From Pseudomonadota bacterium (GTDB lineage Bacteria; Pseudomonadota; Gammaproteobacteria; Xanthomonadales; Xanthomonadaceae): 64,000 nt of DNA. This document shows positions 41,421 to 50,866 of this stretch, one piece after another (position 1 is the stretch's first letter; every line of letters starts with the position of its first letter). The notes beneath the pieces were generated by a model that saw only the letters and a list, made by a program, of their open reading frames with translations, did no database searches and was not told the origin of the DNA. The stretch is taken from assembly GCA_023388715.1 (NCBI GenBank), contig JAEWFT010000029.1, positions 1 through 64,000 on the forward strand, read 5' to 3'. The position numbers and the translations under genes were made by a program.

Positions 41421-42374
41421 TCAGAGTGAATCGAAGTCGATCCCCGTCAGCTGCCAACCGCGAGAAGTTTGGGCAGCCGGCACCGGTGGCTGACCATAAA
41501 TTATAAAGGGCGTGCGATCCTTGGCCGGACCTTTGCTGAATGGGTTTTGCAGGAAACCGTACCTGCGGATCATACGATCAAGATCGCCGCCATACTGGCA
41601 CGCAGTGAGTATCCCACGGCAGCCAGGGCGAAGGGCTTCACGCCGGAGAGCCACCATGACCCCACTGCCAGCGCCGGGCTCGGCCTCCCAAAAATCGAGG
41701 AGGTAGATGAAGTTCGCGGCGCGCTTGAAAATGGCATAAGCTCCGGAATCTACGATATGAAAGTAGCGTATGGCAGGTGTGGTTAACCGCCATTCAACGA
41801 ATTCGGGAGAGAACACCTTTGAGTTCTCCCGACCCAATTCGCGGTATTTCATTAAGTCGACTAAGCGCGGGGGAATCGCTGCGGAAACTTCGGGACCATT
41901 CCGTCCGAGCGAAACTAGCCTGGCAAGAAGGCGGGGGTTGAAGCGATGAGGGATCGTCATGGGAGACGTCCAGTTCATTTTTAGAAAGCCTGGAGTGGAC
42001 ATTGGCCCACTAAAACCTATCGCAAAGAAGTGAGGATCTGCTAGTTCTGCCGCCGCGTATGTTGCCTTTGCCAGAAGCTGGAATAAGCCTTTTCGACGAT
42101 GACGAGAGTGAGTCATTGTGTCGCAAGACTGGTAGATAAGGTGTGTCGCCCCCCCCCAACGGTAGATTTCCGGAATCATCCCGTAGAAGGCGGCCAATTC
42201 CCCCGTCGCACTACGCGCGACGTGACCGATCGCAGGTCCAGCCGGGTTTTGCAGATACTTCCAATCAAACAGTGCGGTCTGTGGCGCGCCGCCAAAAACG
42301 TCCTCCATCAGGGGTACCAACTGATTGAACAGCTCAGGCACGAGCGGTTCAATGGTGTAAGCGTCTGCGCTCAT
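41421..42374 (-). CDS. GNAT-type N-acyltransferase of the polysaccharide locus
   Basis: 317 aa. N-terminal part matches the GNAT_acetyltr/MSH-like acyltransferase family: LIYQSCDTMTHSRHRRKGLF is the acyl-CoA pyrophosphate loop. Probably acylates an amino sugar or its lipid-linked precursor. Its start overlaps the deacetylase stop by 4 bp, and deacetylase-acyltransferase pairing is common in sugar tailoring. It looks less GC-rich than the flanking housekeeping genes. Confidence 0.78.
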   Translation of the reverse strand: MSADAYTIEPLVPELFNQLVPLMEDVFGGAPQTALFDWKYLQNPAGPAIGHVARSATGELAAFYGMIPEIYRWGGATHLIYQSCDTMTHSRHRRKGLFQLLAKATYAAAELADPHFFAIGFSGPMSTPGFLKMNWTSPMTIPHRFNPRLLARLVSLGRNGPEVSAAIPPRLVDLMKYRELGRENSKVFSPEFVEWRLTTPAIRYFHIVDSGAYAIFKRAANFIYLLDFWEAEPGAGSGVMVALRREALRPGCRGILTACQYGGDLDRMIRRYGFLQNPFSKGPAKDRTPFIIYGQPPVPAAQTSRGWQLTGIDFDSL

Positions 42375-43363
42375 TTATCTCTACTCCCATCAAGCACCGT
42401 CGCACGCAAGGGCGCGACGCCGCCCAACGCTTTGAACCGCATCTCTGATCGTCCTGCAGCATGAAAGTTGAAACGGGAGTGACGCCGACTACGGGTCGAT
42501 GAGAAGCTATCGCCGACCATTAGAATCGTCGAGTAGCCGGCCGCTTCTATCAACGATAACTGACTTTCACGGAAGTCGCCGTTTGGTAGTGCATAGATAC
42601 TGGTTTCGGAGTGCAGTTCGTGTTTGAACCATTCGCGGCACTTGCGGACATCCGCCATCGTGTAGGCATCACTTTCATAACCAAGGTTGGCGTGTTCAAA
42701 CGAATGAGCACCGACCTCATGCACCGCCGCCACTTCGCGAGCGTCGGCGAGCGACATCATCTGTGTTGGCGTGAACTTTTCGCCCAGTCCGAGTTGCGGT
42801 ATGATCACGCCAGCAAACTGATGTTGCTCAACGATAGGCCGCGCCTTGAACCAGTTAGACAGCGCGTTCCCCCAAGCATGGCGCCCTTCCCCAACGGAAA
42901 ATTTGCGAAAACCCGGCACGTCGAACCGCGCCAGCCACGTCTCTGGGGCCTTTCCCGCAAAGTCGTTCAGGATGACGTTGAACGGTGGTAGTCCGGTTGC
43001 AATCGCGTGCGGGATCAGGTTGTGATTGCAACGAAGCCCGTATTCAGCCAGAATGGGCGCCGAGTATTCGATAAAATCTTTATAGCCATCATCGAAAGAC
43101 AAAATGATTGGGGGCTTGCGCCAATTCTTTCGATCAAGGTCAGCGAAGGTCACGACAGAAAAATGAGTGCGACAGAACTCAAGAAGCTCGCGAAACAAGA
43201 GCGGGTTGAGCGGCGGGTATGTACTGGAATCATCCGGCGCTACGCGGTGCAGGCTGAGAATTGTCAACAATCCGGAATCAGAAATCTTCCGCAGACGCGA
43301 CGCCGCCAAGGTTGGAGAACCAAGCGTTGCAAAGGCAATCGACTTGGCAATTCGGCGCATCAT
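42371..43363 (-). CDS. Polysaccharide deacetylase family protein (full length)
   Basis: 330 aa NodB-homology protein. Catalytic base and first metal ligand are in LSFDDGYKDF; the other histidines are in EVGAHSFEHANLGYE (H-x3-H). It would remove N-acetyl groups from a sugar chain or precursor. GGGGAG precedes the ATG at 43363. A truncated paralogue lies at 50863. Coupled to the GNAT gene by a 4-bp overlap. Confidence 0.88.
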   Translation of the reverse strand: MMRRIAKSIAFATLGSPTLAASRLRKISDSGLLTILSLHRVAPDDSSTYPPLNPLLFRELLEFCRTHFSVVTFADLDRKNWRKPPIILSFDDGYKDFIEYSAPILAEYGLRCNHNLIPHAIATGLPPFNVILNDFAGKAPETWLARFDVPGFRKFSVGEGRHAWGNALSNWFKARPIVEQHQFAGVIIPQLGLGEKFTPTQMMSLADAREVAAVHEVGAHSFEHANLGYESDAYTMADVRKCREWFKHELHSETSIYALPNGDFRESQLSLIEAAGYSTILMVGDSFSSTRSRRHSRFNFHAAGRSEMRFKALGGVAPLRATVLDGSRDK

Positions 43364-43517
43364 CTGGTTTCACTCCCCGTGATTGGATTTCAGTGTGGGT
43401 CAATCATACATGGTAGTCTAGCGTTCGCAATACCCACGACGATACGGTGGCACGTCTCGCGTGCAACCAGTGATGAACGACCTATCTTGCTCCGTCGTAT
43501 CTATTGATGGAACCCCC

Positions 43518-44612
43518 ATGTCGCGCCCCCAACATATCGCTTTTCTGCTGCCTGACATTGGCGGCGGTGGTGCCGAACGCCTCACGATTGATCTTATGGC
43601 TGGCTTTGTCGCCAGGGGTTATAGAGTCGATTTACTCTTGCAGAGATTTGGCGGAGAATTCATGCACCTCGTTCCCGACCAGGTGAACAAGATTGATCTA
43701 TCAGCGCCTCGCATACGAGATGCGTTCCAGCCACTCCGCCGGTACTTGCGTTCGACACGTCCGGATACACTTATTGCGGCAATGTGGCCGTTTACGGTAT
43801 TAGCTATTGTTGCTAATGAAGTCGCGGGCCGGCCGACAAGAGTTATTGTAGCGGAGCACTGTTCACTCTGCGCGCAATATTCTGCCAGCCCATGGACGTA
43901 TGCGGCTTTACGCGTTTCGATCCGCGCGACCTATCGACGTGCGTACAAGGTCATCGGTGTTTCCACCGGGGTGTCTGAAGAAGTGGCTGAGTTAGCTGGA
44001 ATGAAGTGCGATCGAGTAGCTGTGATTCACAATCCAGTCCCCCCCCCGTTATCGTCTGGCGACCCTCCAGCTCTTCCTTGGCCAGATTTGCCCGGAAAGA
44101 GGATACTGGCAGTAGGACGCCTCAAAGCGCAGAAGAACCATGCGCTATTAATTGACGCTTTCGCTCGGGTAGCGACTAAACGCGACGTGGTTCTTGCTAT
44201 TGTTGGAACCGGGGAACTCGAGGTCGATCTTCGATTCAAAGTCAATCAACTGGGGCTTTCCGATAGAATTCTCATTCCCGGTTTTTGTGCCACACCAGCA
44301 GATTGGTATGCAGGCGCTGATCTGTTTGTCTTATCCTCGGACTACGAAGGTTTCGGCAATGTGTTGGTTGAGGCCATGCACCACGGCTTGCCGGTGGTGT
44401 CGACGGATTGCCCACACGGTCCGAGCGAAGTGCTGGGCGACGGGGTCTTTGGACTCCTAGTGGAGCCGGGGAATGCCGCAATGCTTGAGAGTGCAATTTC
44501 GCGCGCCCTTGAACTGCCGCGAAAACCTGAGCTACAAAGACTTCGAGCGGCCGATTTTTCTGTCGCGAGAGCGGTCTCAGAATATGCATCTTTGCTGGAG
44601 CGGTCAGCCTAG
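43518..44612 (+). CDS. Glycosyltransferase family 4
   Basis: 364 aa from the ATG at 43518 (MSRPQHIAFLLPDIGGGGAERL). GT-B fold; the GGGGAERL loop is typical of GT4 enzymes. Donor-site motifs are AVGRLKAQKNHALLIDAFA and E-x7-E in DYEGFGNVLVEAMHHGLPVV. In-frame ATG at 43473 and GTG at 43461 are alternatives with no better RBS. One of only two plus-strand genes in the polysaccharide region, divergent from the deacetylase. Looks AT-richer than its neighbours. Confidence 0.87.
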   Translation: MSRPQHIAFLLPDIGGGGAERLTIDLMAGFVARGYRVDLLLQRFGGEFMHLVPDQVNKIDLSAPRIRDAFQPLRRYLRSTRPDTLIAAMWPFTVLAIVANEVAGRPTRVIVAEHCSLCAQYSASPWTYAALRVSIRATYRRAYKVIGVSTGVSEEVAELAGMKCDRVAVIHNPVPPPLSSGDPPALPWPDLPGKRILAVGRLKAQKNHALLIDAFARVATKRDVVLAIVGTGELEVDLRFKVNQLGLSDRILIPGFCATPADWYAGADLFVLSSDYEGFGNVLVEAMHHGLPVVSTDCPHGPSEVLGDGVFGLLVEPGNAAMLESAISRALELPRKPELQRLRAADFSVARAVSEYASLLERSA

Positions 44613-44628
44613 AGCACGATGCCGGTCT

Positions 44629-45681
44629 TCACCACAGCGGCATCAACTGATAAGGCAGCCAGTATTGAGAGTGCATCGCGTAATTCAACCACACGAACTG
44701 CACAGCCGCGTAGTACGTTACCACCCCCAGCACAAGAGGGGTGCGCACTTCTACAGTTCGCGCAAGCCTTGGCACCCGGGCAAACACGAAAATCTGGATC
44801 GGGATCAGGTACAAAGCCACGCGATCAACTGCGGTACTCGCTAGACCTACCAAAGGAAGGCAGACCAAGGCGAAAACCGCCATCCACAGCCACAACTTGC
44901 GCTCCTGCAGATCCGGGACAAGGTGCTTACGGAACATGACCAGCAGTATGGCGGGCACCACGTTCATCAGGACGCGGATCAGCCCGCCCTGTGACTGATA
45001 GTTCGCTTCAACATAGTTGTTCCACAACGTTTCAGACGAATCGGCGAGCAAGAGGTAATACAGCAGTAACGTGCTCAGTCCGACCAGACCGCCCGTCATG
45101 AGGCGGTTGCGGCTCGCCGCAAGAGCAGCGATGGGAAGCAGCAATACCGCAGACTTGTGGAATGTTGCTCCAATGGCCACCCAGATCACGAACGACCGGA
45201 CCTGGCCCTTCCCCAGCGAGGTTAACGCCAGCAGCGCGAATCCCAGGGCAACCGCTTGGCGGGTGTAGCCCATGCCCACCACCACCAGCATGTAAGGCAC
45301 CGCCGCCACAAGCGCCAGCCACGGGTTGGGCTGCGCACGGCAAAACCTCACCGTGCCCCACATCATGATGGCCGCGCAGACCAGGTTGACGTGGTAGATG
45401 CTGCCGCCGGCTTGCGCCACCACCCAGTTCAAGGCGGAGTACCCAGGATCGCTCTGTGAGACGGCTTCGACGAAGCTCATCGTCGCCGTCCGCTGGAACA
45501 TGGGGAGATAACCTGCCCCCCCTACTCCCCAATCGCCTCCGACCTCATGGCGCAAGCCCATCATCAGCGCGAAGATCACGCCGACCAAGACCCACATTGT
45601 CCTGGCCTGACTCGCCTTGAGTCTCCCTGGTGTCAGCGTTGCCCATGCAGGCACCAGAAACATCAACCAGTAAGGCCACAT
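44629..45681 (-). CDS. EpsG/Wzy-like polysaccharide polymerase
   Basis: 350 aa, about ten TM helices. LRHEVGGDWGVGGAGYLPMF and NPWLALVAAVPYMLVVVGMG with YTRQAVALGFALLAL are characteristic of the EpsG family, which polymerises lipid-linked repeat units in the inner membrane. The ATG at 45681 shares its A with the asnB stop (TGATG). This is one candidate for the Wzy of the locus. Confidence 0.85.
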   Translation of the reverse strand: MWPYWLMFLVPAWATLTPGRLKASQARTMWVLVGVIFALMMGLRHEVGGDWGVGGAGYLPMFQRTATMSFVEAVSQSDPGYSALNWVVAQAGGSIYHVNLVCAAIMMWGTVRFCRAQPNPWLALVAAVPYMLVVVGMGYTRQAVALGFALLALTSLGKGQVRSFVIWVAIGATFHKSAVLLLPIAALAASRNRLMTGGLVGLSTLLLYYLLLADSSETLWNNYVEANYQSQGGLIRVLMNVVPAILLVMFRKHLVPDLQERKLWLWMAVFALVCLPLVGLASTAVDRVALYLIPIQIFVFARVPRLARTVEVRTPLVLGVVTYYAAVQFVWLNYAMHSQYWLPYQLMPLW

Positions 45682-47630
45682 CAGCGGCTCACCGATTGCT
45701 GTTCCCGCCACGCCTGGAACATCAGCACCGACCACAAACGATGGCCGAAAGAGGCGTCCCCGCGTTGATGCCGTTGCCATGCAACACGGATCGGCGCCGG
45801 ATCGAAATAACCCTCGCTCTCCAACCGGTCCTGTGCCAGCAGCTCCTCCGCCCAGGCACGCAAAGGGCCACGCAGCCACTGATCCAGTGGTATACCGAAC
45901 CCCATCTTCGGGCGCTCGATCAAAGCTCGAGGAACATAGCGATCAAGCAGCTGGCGTAGGATCCATTTGCCTTTGCCATCACGCAGCTTCATTGCCATAG
46001 GCAGCGACCAGGCGTACTCGATGACGTCACGATCCAGGAACGGCGCCCGGGTCTCCAAAGATGCGGCCATCGAAGCCCGATCCACCTTCACCAGAATGTC
46101 GTCAGGCAGATAGGTCAAGCCATCCAACGCCATCATGCGCGCCACGGGGTCGCCGAGGCGTGGCCAGCGCCAGCGTTCGTCCACAAGATTGGGGGGTAGC
46201 CGACCGCATGCCACCACGTGGGCAGGCTCTGGCCACTCTGAAACCAGCGACACGTACATGTCATCCATGCTGCGTACGTTGCGCAGTCGCCCACCCAGTT
46301 TGTGGGCCTTGTCGCCGGGCAGCGCGATCCCGGCCCGAGCCGCAAGCGGCCCACCCATTCGGTTGATGCCCTCAGCCGGAAGCGCGGTCATCGCGGAACC
46401 AAGCATCCGCCGCATCAGGTGCGGCATCCATCGGATGCGATCCCACGTCTTGGGACCGAGGAAGTAACGGTTGTAGCCCCCGAACATTTCATCGCCAGCA
46501 TCACCAGACAACGCAACTGTCACGTGCTGCCGCGCCAGTTTCATCACCAGATGGGTTGGCAGTTGCGAGGAATCCGCGAACGGTTCGTCGTACATCTCCG
46601 GCAACTGGGGGATGAGGCCCAAGGCATCGTTCGCGGACAATCGCATCTCAGTGTGGTCGGTACCCAAATGTGCCGCGACCGCCCGGGCATGCGTTGCCTC
46701 GTCGTACTGCTTCTCGTCGAAGCCAATGGTGAACGTGCGTACCGGCTGGCGACTGTTGGCCTGCATCATTGCCGCGATCAACGAAGAGTCGATGCCGCCG
46801 GAAAGCAACGCACCCAGCGGCACATCCGCCATCATCTGCCCGTGAACCGCGCGGGATAACCGCTGCTCCAGTCCGTCAATGGCTTCCGCCTCGGACCCGC
46901 CAAAGGGGTGCGCCATGCCTCGCTCGGCAACCTCAGCCAGCGACCAGTAGGCCTGCGGCTGACCCTCACGCTGGCGATCGGCGATCCGCAGCCACGTGCC
47001 CGGCGGCAATTTATGAATGCCCTGCCAGATCGAATATGGCGCGGGAACATAGTTGTGTCGAAGCAAGAGGGCCAACGCCCCCCTGTCCACCGTCGCGTTG
47101 AATCCAGGATGGGCTTGCAGCGCCTTCAACTCAGAGCCGAACAGCAACGTTTCCCCCTGCCAGCCGTAGTACAGGGGCTTTTCGCCGATGCGGTCACGGG
47201 CGAGATACAACGCACGCTCACTGCGGTCCCAAAGTGCCAATGCGAACATGCCAACACTAGCCTGCAGGGTGCGTTCAACTCCCCAAGCCTCGATACACGC
47301 AAGCAATGTTTCGGTATCGGAGTGACCTCGCCATTCGAGCACGGCACCCTCGGCCTCCAAACGACGGCGCAACGCGAGATGGTTGTAGACCTCGCCGTTA
47401 TAGGCCAGCACCCACCGTCCGGCAGCGGAGAACATGGGCTGGTGGCCTGCGGCACTGAGGTCGACGATCGAAAGCCGGCGGTGAGCAAATGCGATGCCCG
47501 CCTTCTGATCTACCCACACGCCATGGTCGTCGGGCCCACGATGACGGATTCGGTCTGCCATCCCCGCAGCGAGAGCGGCGGCATCGCCATCCAAACCACC
47601 TGGCGCAAGGAAGCCTGTCAATCCGCACAT
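45681..47630 (-). CDS. asnB: Asparagine synthetase (glutamine-hydrolysing), polysaccharide-locus type
   Basis: 649 aa. MCGLTGFLAPG keeps Cys2, so the glutaminase is intact, unlike the lasso cyclase at 29954. The synthetase domain has LLSGGIDSSLIAAMM and SGDAGDEMFGGYNRYF. It forms asparagine or amidates a related acid, such as a uronic acid of the repeat unit; such genes are common in EPS and O-antigen loci. Coupled to the EpsG-like gene by TGATG and 8 bp after the RmlD-like gene. Confidence 0.93.
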   Translation of the reverse strand: MCGLTGFLAPGGLDGDAAALAAGMADRIRHRGPDDHGVWVDQKAGIAFAHRRLSIVDLSAAGHQPMFSAAGRWVLAYNGEVYNHLALRRRLEAEGAVLEWRGHSDTETLLACIEAWGVERTLQASVGMFALALWDRSERALYLARDRIGEKPLYYGWQGETLLFGSELKALQAHPGFNATVDRGALALLLRHNYVPAPYSIWQGIHKLPPGTWLRIADRQREGQPQAYWSLAEVAERGMAHPFGGSEAEAIDGLEQRLSRAVHGQMMADVPLGALLSGGIDSSLIAAMMQANSRQPVRTFTIGFDEKQYDEATHARAVAAHLGTDHTEMRLSANDALGLIPQLPEMYDEPFADSSQLPTHLVMKLARQHVTVALSGDAGDEMFGGYNRYFLGPKTWDRIRWMPHLMRRMLGSAMTALPAEGINRMGGPLAARAGIALPGDKAHKLGGRLRNVRSMDDMYVSLVSEWPEPAHVVACGRLPPNLVDERWRWPRLGDPVARMMALDGLTYLPDDILVKVDRASMAASLETRAPFLDRDVIEYAWSLPMAMKLRDGKGKWILRQLLDRYVPRALIERPKMGFGIPLDQWLRGPLRAWAEELLAQDRLESEGYFDPAPIRVAWQRHQRGDASFGHRLWSVLMFQAWREQQSVSR

Positions 47631-47638
47631 GGCTTAGG

Positions 47639-48550
47639 TCACGCGTCCAGATAGCCAGCGTAGTACTCGTCCAGGTACTCGCGCAGGCAGACGCGCCAAT
47701 CGCGCATGGTGTTCATGCCACGCAAGGTGAGCTTCCGATCCACCAGTCGCTCAGAGGCCGGCCGTGCAGCAAAGTATTCCTGCTGGAAGTGGGACGAATC
47801 CACGGGTGTGACCTTGACCCTCTCTTCCAGACCGAGCATCTGCACCAGCTCCTCGGCGACCTCGTAGCGACCGGTCATGCCGCCGCAGACCATGTTGTAG
47901 AGGCCCCACACTTCCTGCTCCAGCAACAGGCGCACATTGCGGGCGAAGTCCACGGTGTAGGTCGGTGTGCCCAGCTTGTCGTTAACCACGAAGAGCTCGG
48001 TGCTGCCATCCTTGATCTGCCGCATCATCTTCTGGATGAATTTCTTGTCCTTGCGCGGGCCAGAACCCATCATCCAGCCCGCGCGGCACACCAGATACCG
48101 ACGTGCGTTCTCGACCACGAAACGCTCGCCTGCGTACTTGCTACGTGCATATACGCCAAGCGGGTTGGGCTGGTCCCAATCGTCGTACGTGTCCTGTTCG
48201 CCATCGAAGATGCCAGCGGTGCTGATGTACAGCAGCGGGATATCCAGCTCGTTGGCAATGTGGACGGCATTTTCCACCGCCAGGGTATTGGTGGCATACG
48301 CGTCGTCGATATTGAGCTCACAGTATTCCAGCCCGGTATGCGCCCCCAGGTGGAACAGGTAATCCGGTGCGAATGCCCGCACCCGCTCCATGTAGGCGTT
48401 GCGATCCCGGAAATCCAGAAAGCTCAGCCACTCCTCGTTGACGTCGATGTCGGAGCATTCGAGGGTGTAATCGTCGCGGTAGACGCGTTGGAACGCCTCA
48501 CCGAGCATTCCGCCGCACCCGGCGATATAGATCTTCTTACGCGCTTCCAT
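47639..48550 (-). CDS. RmlD-like NAD-dependent sugar-nucleotide reductase
   Basis: 303 aa extended SDR. N-terminus IYIAGCGGMLGEAFQRVY, the RmlD/capsule-type variant with GxGGxxG; active-site GVYARSKYAGE. In RmlD it reduces dTDP-4-keto-rhamnose, but no rmlABC is adjacent, so another 4-keto sugar is as likely. Lies 1 base from the downstream gene's stop, in one operon. Confidence 0.85.
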   Translation of the reverse strand: MEARKKIYIAGCGGMLGEAFQRVYRDDYTLECSDIDVNEEWLSFLDFRDRNAYMERVRAFAPDYLFHLGAHTGLEYCELNIDDAYATNTLAVENAVHIANELDIPLLYISTAGIFDGEQDTYDDWDQPNPLGVYARSKYAGERFVVENARRYLVCRAGWMMGSGPRKDKKFIQKMMRQIKDGSTELFVVNDKLGTPTYTVDFARNVRLLLEQEVWGLYNMVCGGMTGRYEVAEELVQMLGLEERVKVTPVDSSHFQQEYFAARPASERLVDRKLTLRGMNTMRDWRVCLREYLDEYYAGYLDA

Positions 48551-48551
48551 G

Positions 48552-49649
48552 CTAGTTCCGTATGACCTCGTTCAGGATGTTGGAGTATTGCGACTTGATG
48601 GCATGCAAAGAGTGATTGGCAACCGCCGTGGCCCGCGCAGCCGTACCCAGGCGGCGGCGAAGACCCGGATCGTCAAGCAGGAGCTTCAAGGCCGCCAGCC
48701 AGTCCTCGACACTTGAGACCAGCACGCCATTGTGCATGTGCTGGATGATCCGTGGGGTGGTCCCCACGGCCGTGGCGACGGTGGGCAAGCCAAACGCCAT
48801 GTACTGGATGGCCTTCAGGCCACTCTTGCCGCTCACCCAGTCGTCGTCGGGCAAGGGGTAGACACCAATGTCGATGCCCTGCATCTGCCGGACCTCCTCG
48901 CTGGCACTCCAGCGCAAGACCTCCAGGTCCACGCCGGGCAGGTCGTAGTCGAAGTTGCCAATCACCCGGAGCCGGAAACGGTGGGTGCGCGCCAGTCCCA
49001 GGAACACGTCGCGCAGCAGGTCCAGGTAAGGACGGGAACTGAAAGTGCCAGTCCAGCCAATCGTCGCGATTCCCTCGTTGCTGTAGGGATTCACAGGCAG
49101 AAACCTTTCGGTATCCACCGAAGAAGAGATGTAAGTACAGCGGCCCATCCTGTTCCGGGTGAGGCACCAATCGTTCAGCGCGGGGGAGCTTGTGATGACG
49201 TGGTCGGCTTCCCTGACAAGGTAAGCGGGCTTGGCGGTTCCACGCAGCAGGCGTTTCAGTACACCCGGCTTCGCTGACCCCGGCTGGAGAGCAACGTTGT
49301 CCTCGATGTCATAGATCAAGGCTGGAGCAAGCATCCGCACCAGACGCTCGGCAAGTGTGGTGCCCAGGGGCGTCACCCACATGTGGACATAGACAGCGTC
49401 AAACGAGGCAATTCGAAAGAGATCCCGAACTCGACGCGCCGTCCCCAGCATGGTGCCCCAGATCTTGGCAAGGATGTGCCCGGGTTGGTGGACGATTTTC
49501 CACATCCGCATGCCCATGAAAGGCGATACCGTCAGCTCAAAGCCGTGAGCCTCCCAATCCGAGAAATACTGCTCGTACTTTAGTCGCTGCGCTGCGGCGA
49601 CGCCTACCGGATAGGGGCAAATGACGAGTACTCGGCGCGACTGAGTCAT
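48552..49649 (-). CDS. Glycosyltransferase (GT-B, family 4-like)
   Basis: 365 aa. N-terminus RRVLVICPYPVGVAAAQRLK; C-terminal domain with IGWTGTFSSRPYLDLLRDVF and the GLKAIQYMAFGLPTVATAVG region typical of GT4-like enzymes. Overlaps the next gene by 4 bp. Substrate unknown. Confidence 0.82.
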   Translation of the reverse strand: MTQSRRVLVICPYPVGVAAAQRLKYEQYFSDWEAHGFELTVSPFMGMRMWKIVHQPGHILAKIWGTMLGTARRVRDLFRIASFDAVYVHMWVTPLGTTLAERLVRMLAPALIYDIEDNVALQPGSAKPGVLKRLLRGTAKPAYLVREADHVITSSPALNDWCLTRNRMGRCTYISSSVDTERFLPVNPYSNEGIATIGWTGTFSSRPYLDLLRDVFLGLARTHRFRLRVIGNFDYDLPGVDLEVLRWSASEEVRQMQGIDIGVYPLPDDDWVSGKSGLKAIQYMAFGLPTVATAVGTTPRIIQHMHNGVLVSSVEDWLAALKLLLDDPGLRRRLGTAARATAVANHSLHAIKSQYSNILNEVIRN

Positions 49650-50866
49650 GCCCGCTTCTCCAAATTCTTGGGAGGCATTTCTTCAGACAGGGCTTCATAA
49701 ATTGCGGAGTATTTCGCCACACCTTCTTCCAACAGGAAATGCTTCCTGGCCGCCAGTACGCACCGTGCCTGGATGCCAGGGTCTTCCACTAGTCCAAGCA
49801 ATTCCTGCAACCCGGCCTGCAGGGACGCTGCGTCAAACTTATCGACGGCCACCCCTACTCCCTCACCTTCCAGGATCTCTGCCATGTCGCCTACGCCCGA
49901 ATTCGCCAGGCAGGGAATTCCGCAGCCCAGGAACTCTGCAAGTTTGGTGGGCGCAGACGCTTGCTTGGAAAACACCGGCTTGATGAAAAATACGCCCGCA
50001 TGCATCCGCGCCATCTGCTCGGGAACCTCCGCATGTTCGGCGGCCCGCACCTCGACTGAGGCTAGGTCGACACCACCAGCAAGCAATCGCTCGAGGATGT
50101 AGGCGTGCTCACTGCGATTAAGCACCAGCAAACGGGCCTCCGGGCGCAGCGCCAGCAGCTGTGCAAAGCTGGCGACGACTGCATCGAACAAGTACCAGGT
50201 ACCCACCGACCCGACATACCCAAGGACGAGCCCAGGCGGGTGCTCCTTGCCCGGAACAAAACGCGAAAGATCGGCGCAAGTAGGAATCACCGAGACCGCC
50301 GGCATCCGGCCTGAGAGAAAAGGAAATTTCTCCATCTCGCGCACACCAGCATGGGTCAGGGAGACCACGTGATCCGCGGACAACAGGAAACGTTGTTCCA
50401 GCCACTTGGCGATGCGATACAACCTCCCGCCCGCAGGCCACAGCCCCCCATCTACGCGCTCGTCCGCCCAGAAGCCGCGCATGTCGAACAGGAACCGCGC
50501 GCCGGTCAACGCCTTCGCCACCCACGCCATCAGGGCGGGGACGTCGCTGCGTGCATGGACAATCCCGAGACGGAACCGGGTGACCAACCAGAGTGCGCTC
50601 ACGGTCCCGACCAGAATGTCCCATGCCGTGGCGAGCGCGGAGGGCCACTTGTGGTAACGCCGCGGGTGCCAGCAAATTCCCGCTGCCTCCATTCGCTCAT
50701 GCAACCGCGTTCGTGCAGCATCGTTTTCCAAATCACCTGGCTTTTCGAAACTGAGCAGGTGAACGGGACGGTGCATCGACAAGCGTTCCAGATACGCCAG
50801 GACTTGGGACTGTCCGAGTGGTTCGAGCATCCCGTCGTAGGAGATGTAGAGCACACCAATTTTCAT
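49646..50866 (-). CDS. Glycosyltransferase (GT-B, family 4-like)
   Basis: 406 aa. N-terminus MKIGVLYISYDGMLEPLGQS, DMRGFWADERVDGGLWP, and C-terminal KLAEFLGCGIPCLANSGVGD. The same type occurs widely in exopolysaccharide loci. The ATG at 50866 overlaps the end of the truncated deacetylase gene by 4 bp; a TTG at 50887 is less likely. Substrate unknown. Confidence 0.84.
   Translation of the reverse strand: MKIGVLYISYDGMLEPLGQSQVLAYLERLSMHRPVHLLSFEKPGDLENDAARTRLHERMEAAGICWHPRRYHKWPSALATAWDILVGTVSALWLVTRFRLGIVHARSDVPALMAWVAKALTGARFLFDMRGFWADERVDGGLWPAGGRLYRIAKWLEQRFLLSADHVVSLTHAGVREMEKFPFLSGRMPAVSVIPTCADLSRFVPGKEHPPGLVLGYVGSVGTWYLFDAVVASFAQLLALRPEARLLVLNRSEHAYILERLLAGGVDLASVEVRAAEHAEVPEQMARMHAGVFFIKPVFSKQASAPTKLAEFLGCGIPCLANSGVGDMAEILEGEGVGVAVDKFDAASLQAGLQELLGLVEDPGIQARCVLAARKHFLLEEGVAKYSAIYEALSEEMPPKNLEKRA

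Noticed and set aside
45681..47630. A second lasso cyclase
   Set aside because: Cys2 is intact (MCGL), it is coupled to an EPS polymerase, and no precursor or B gene lies near.
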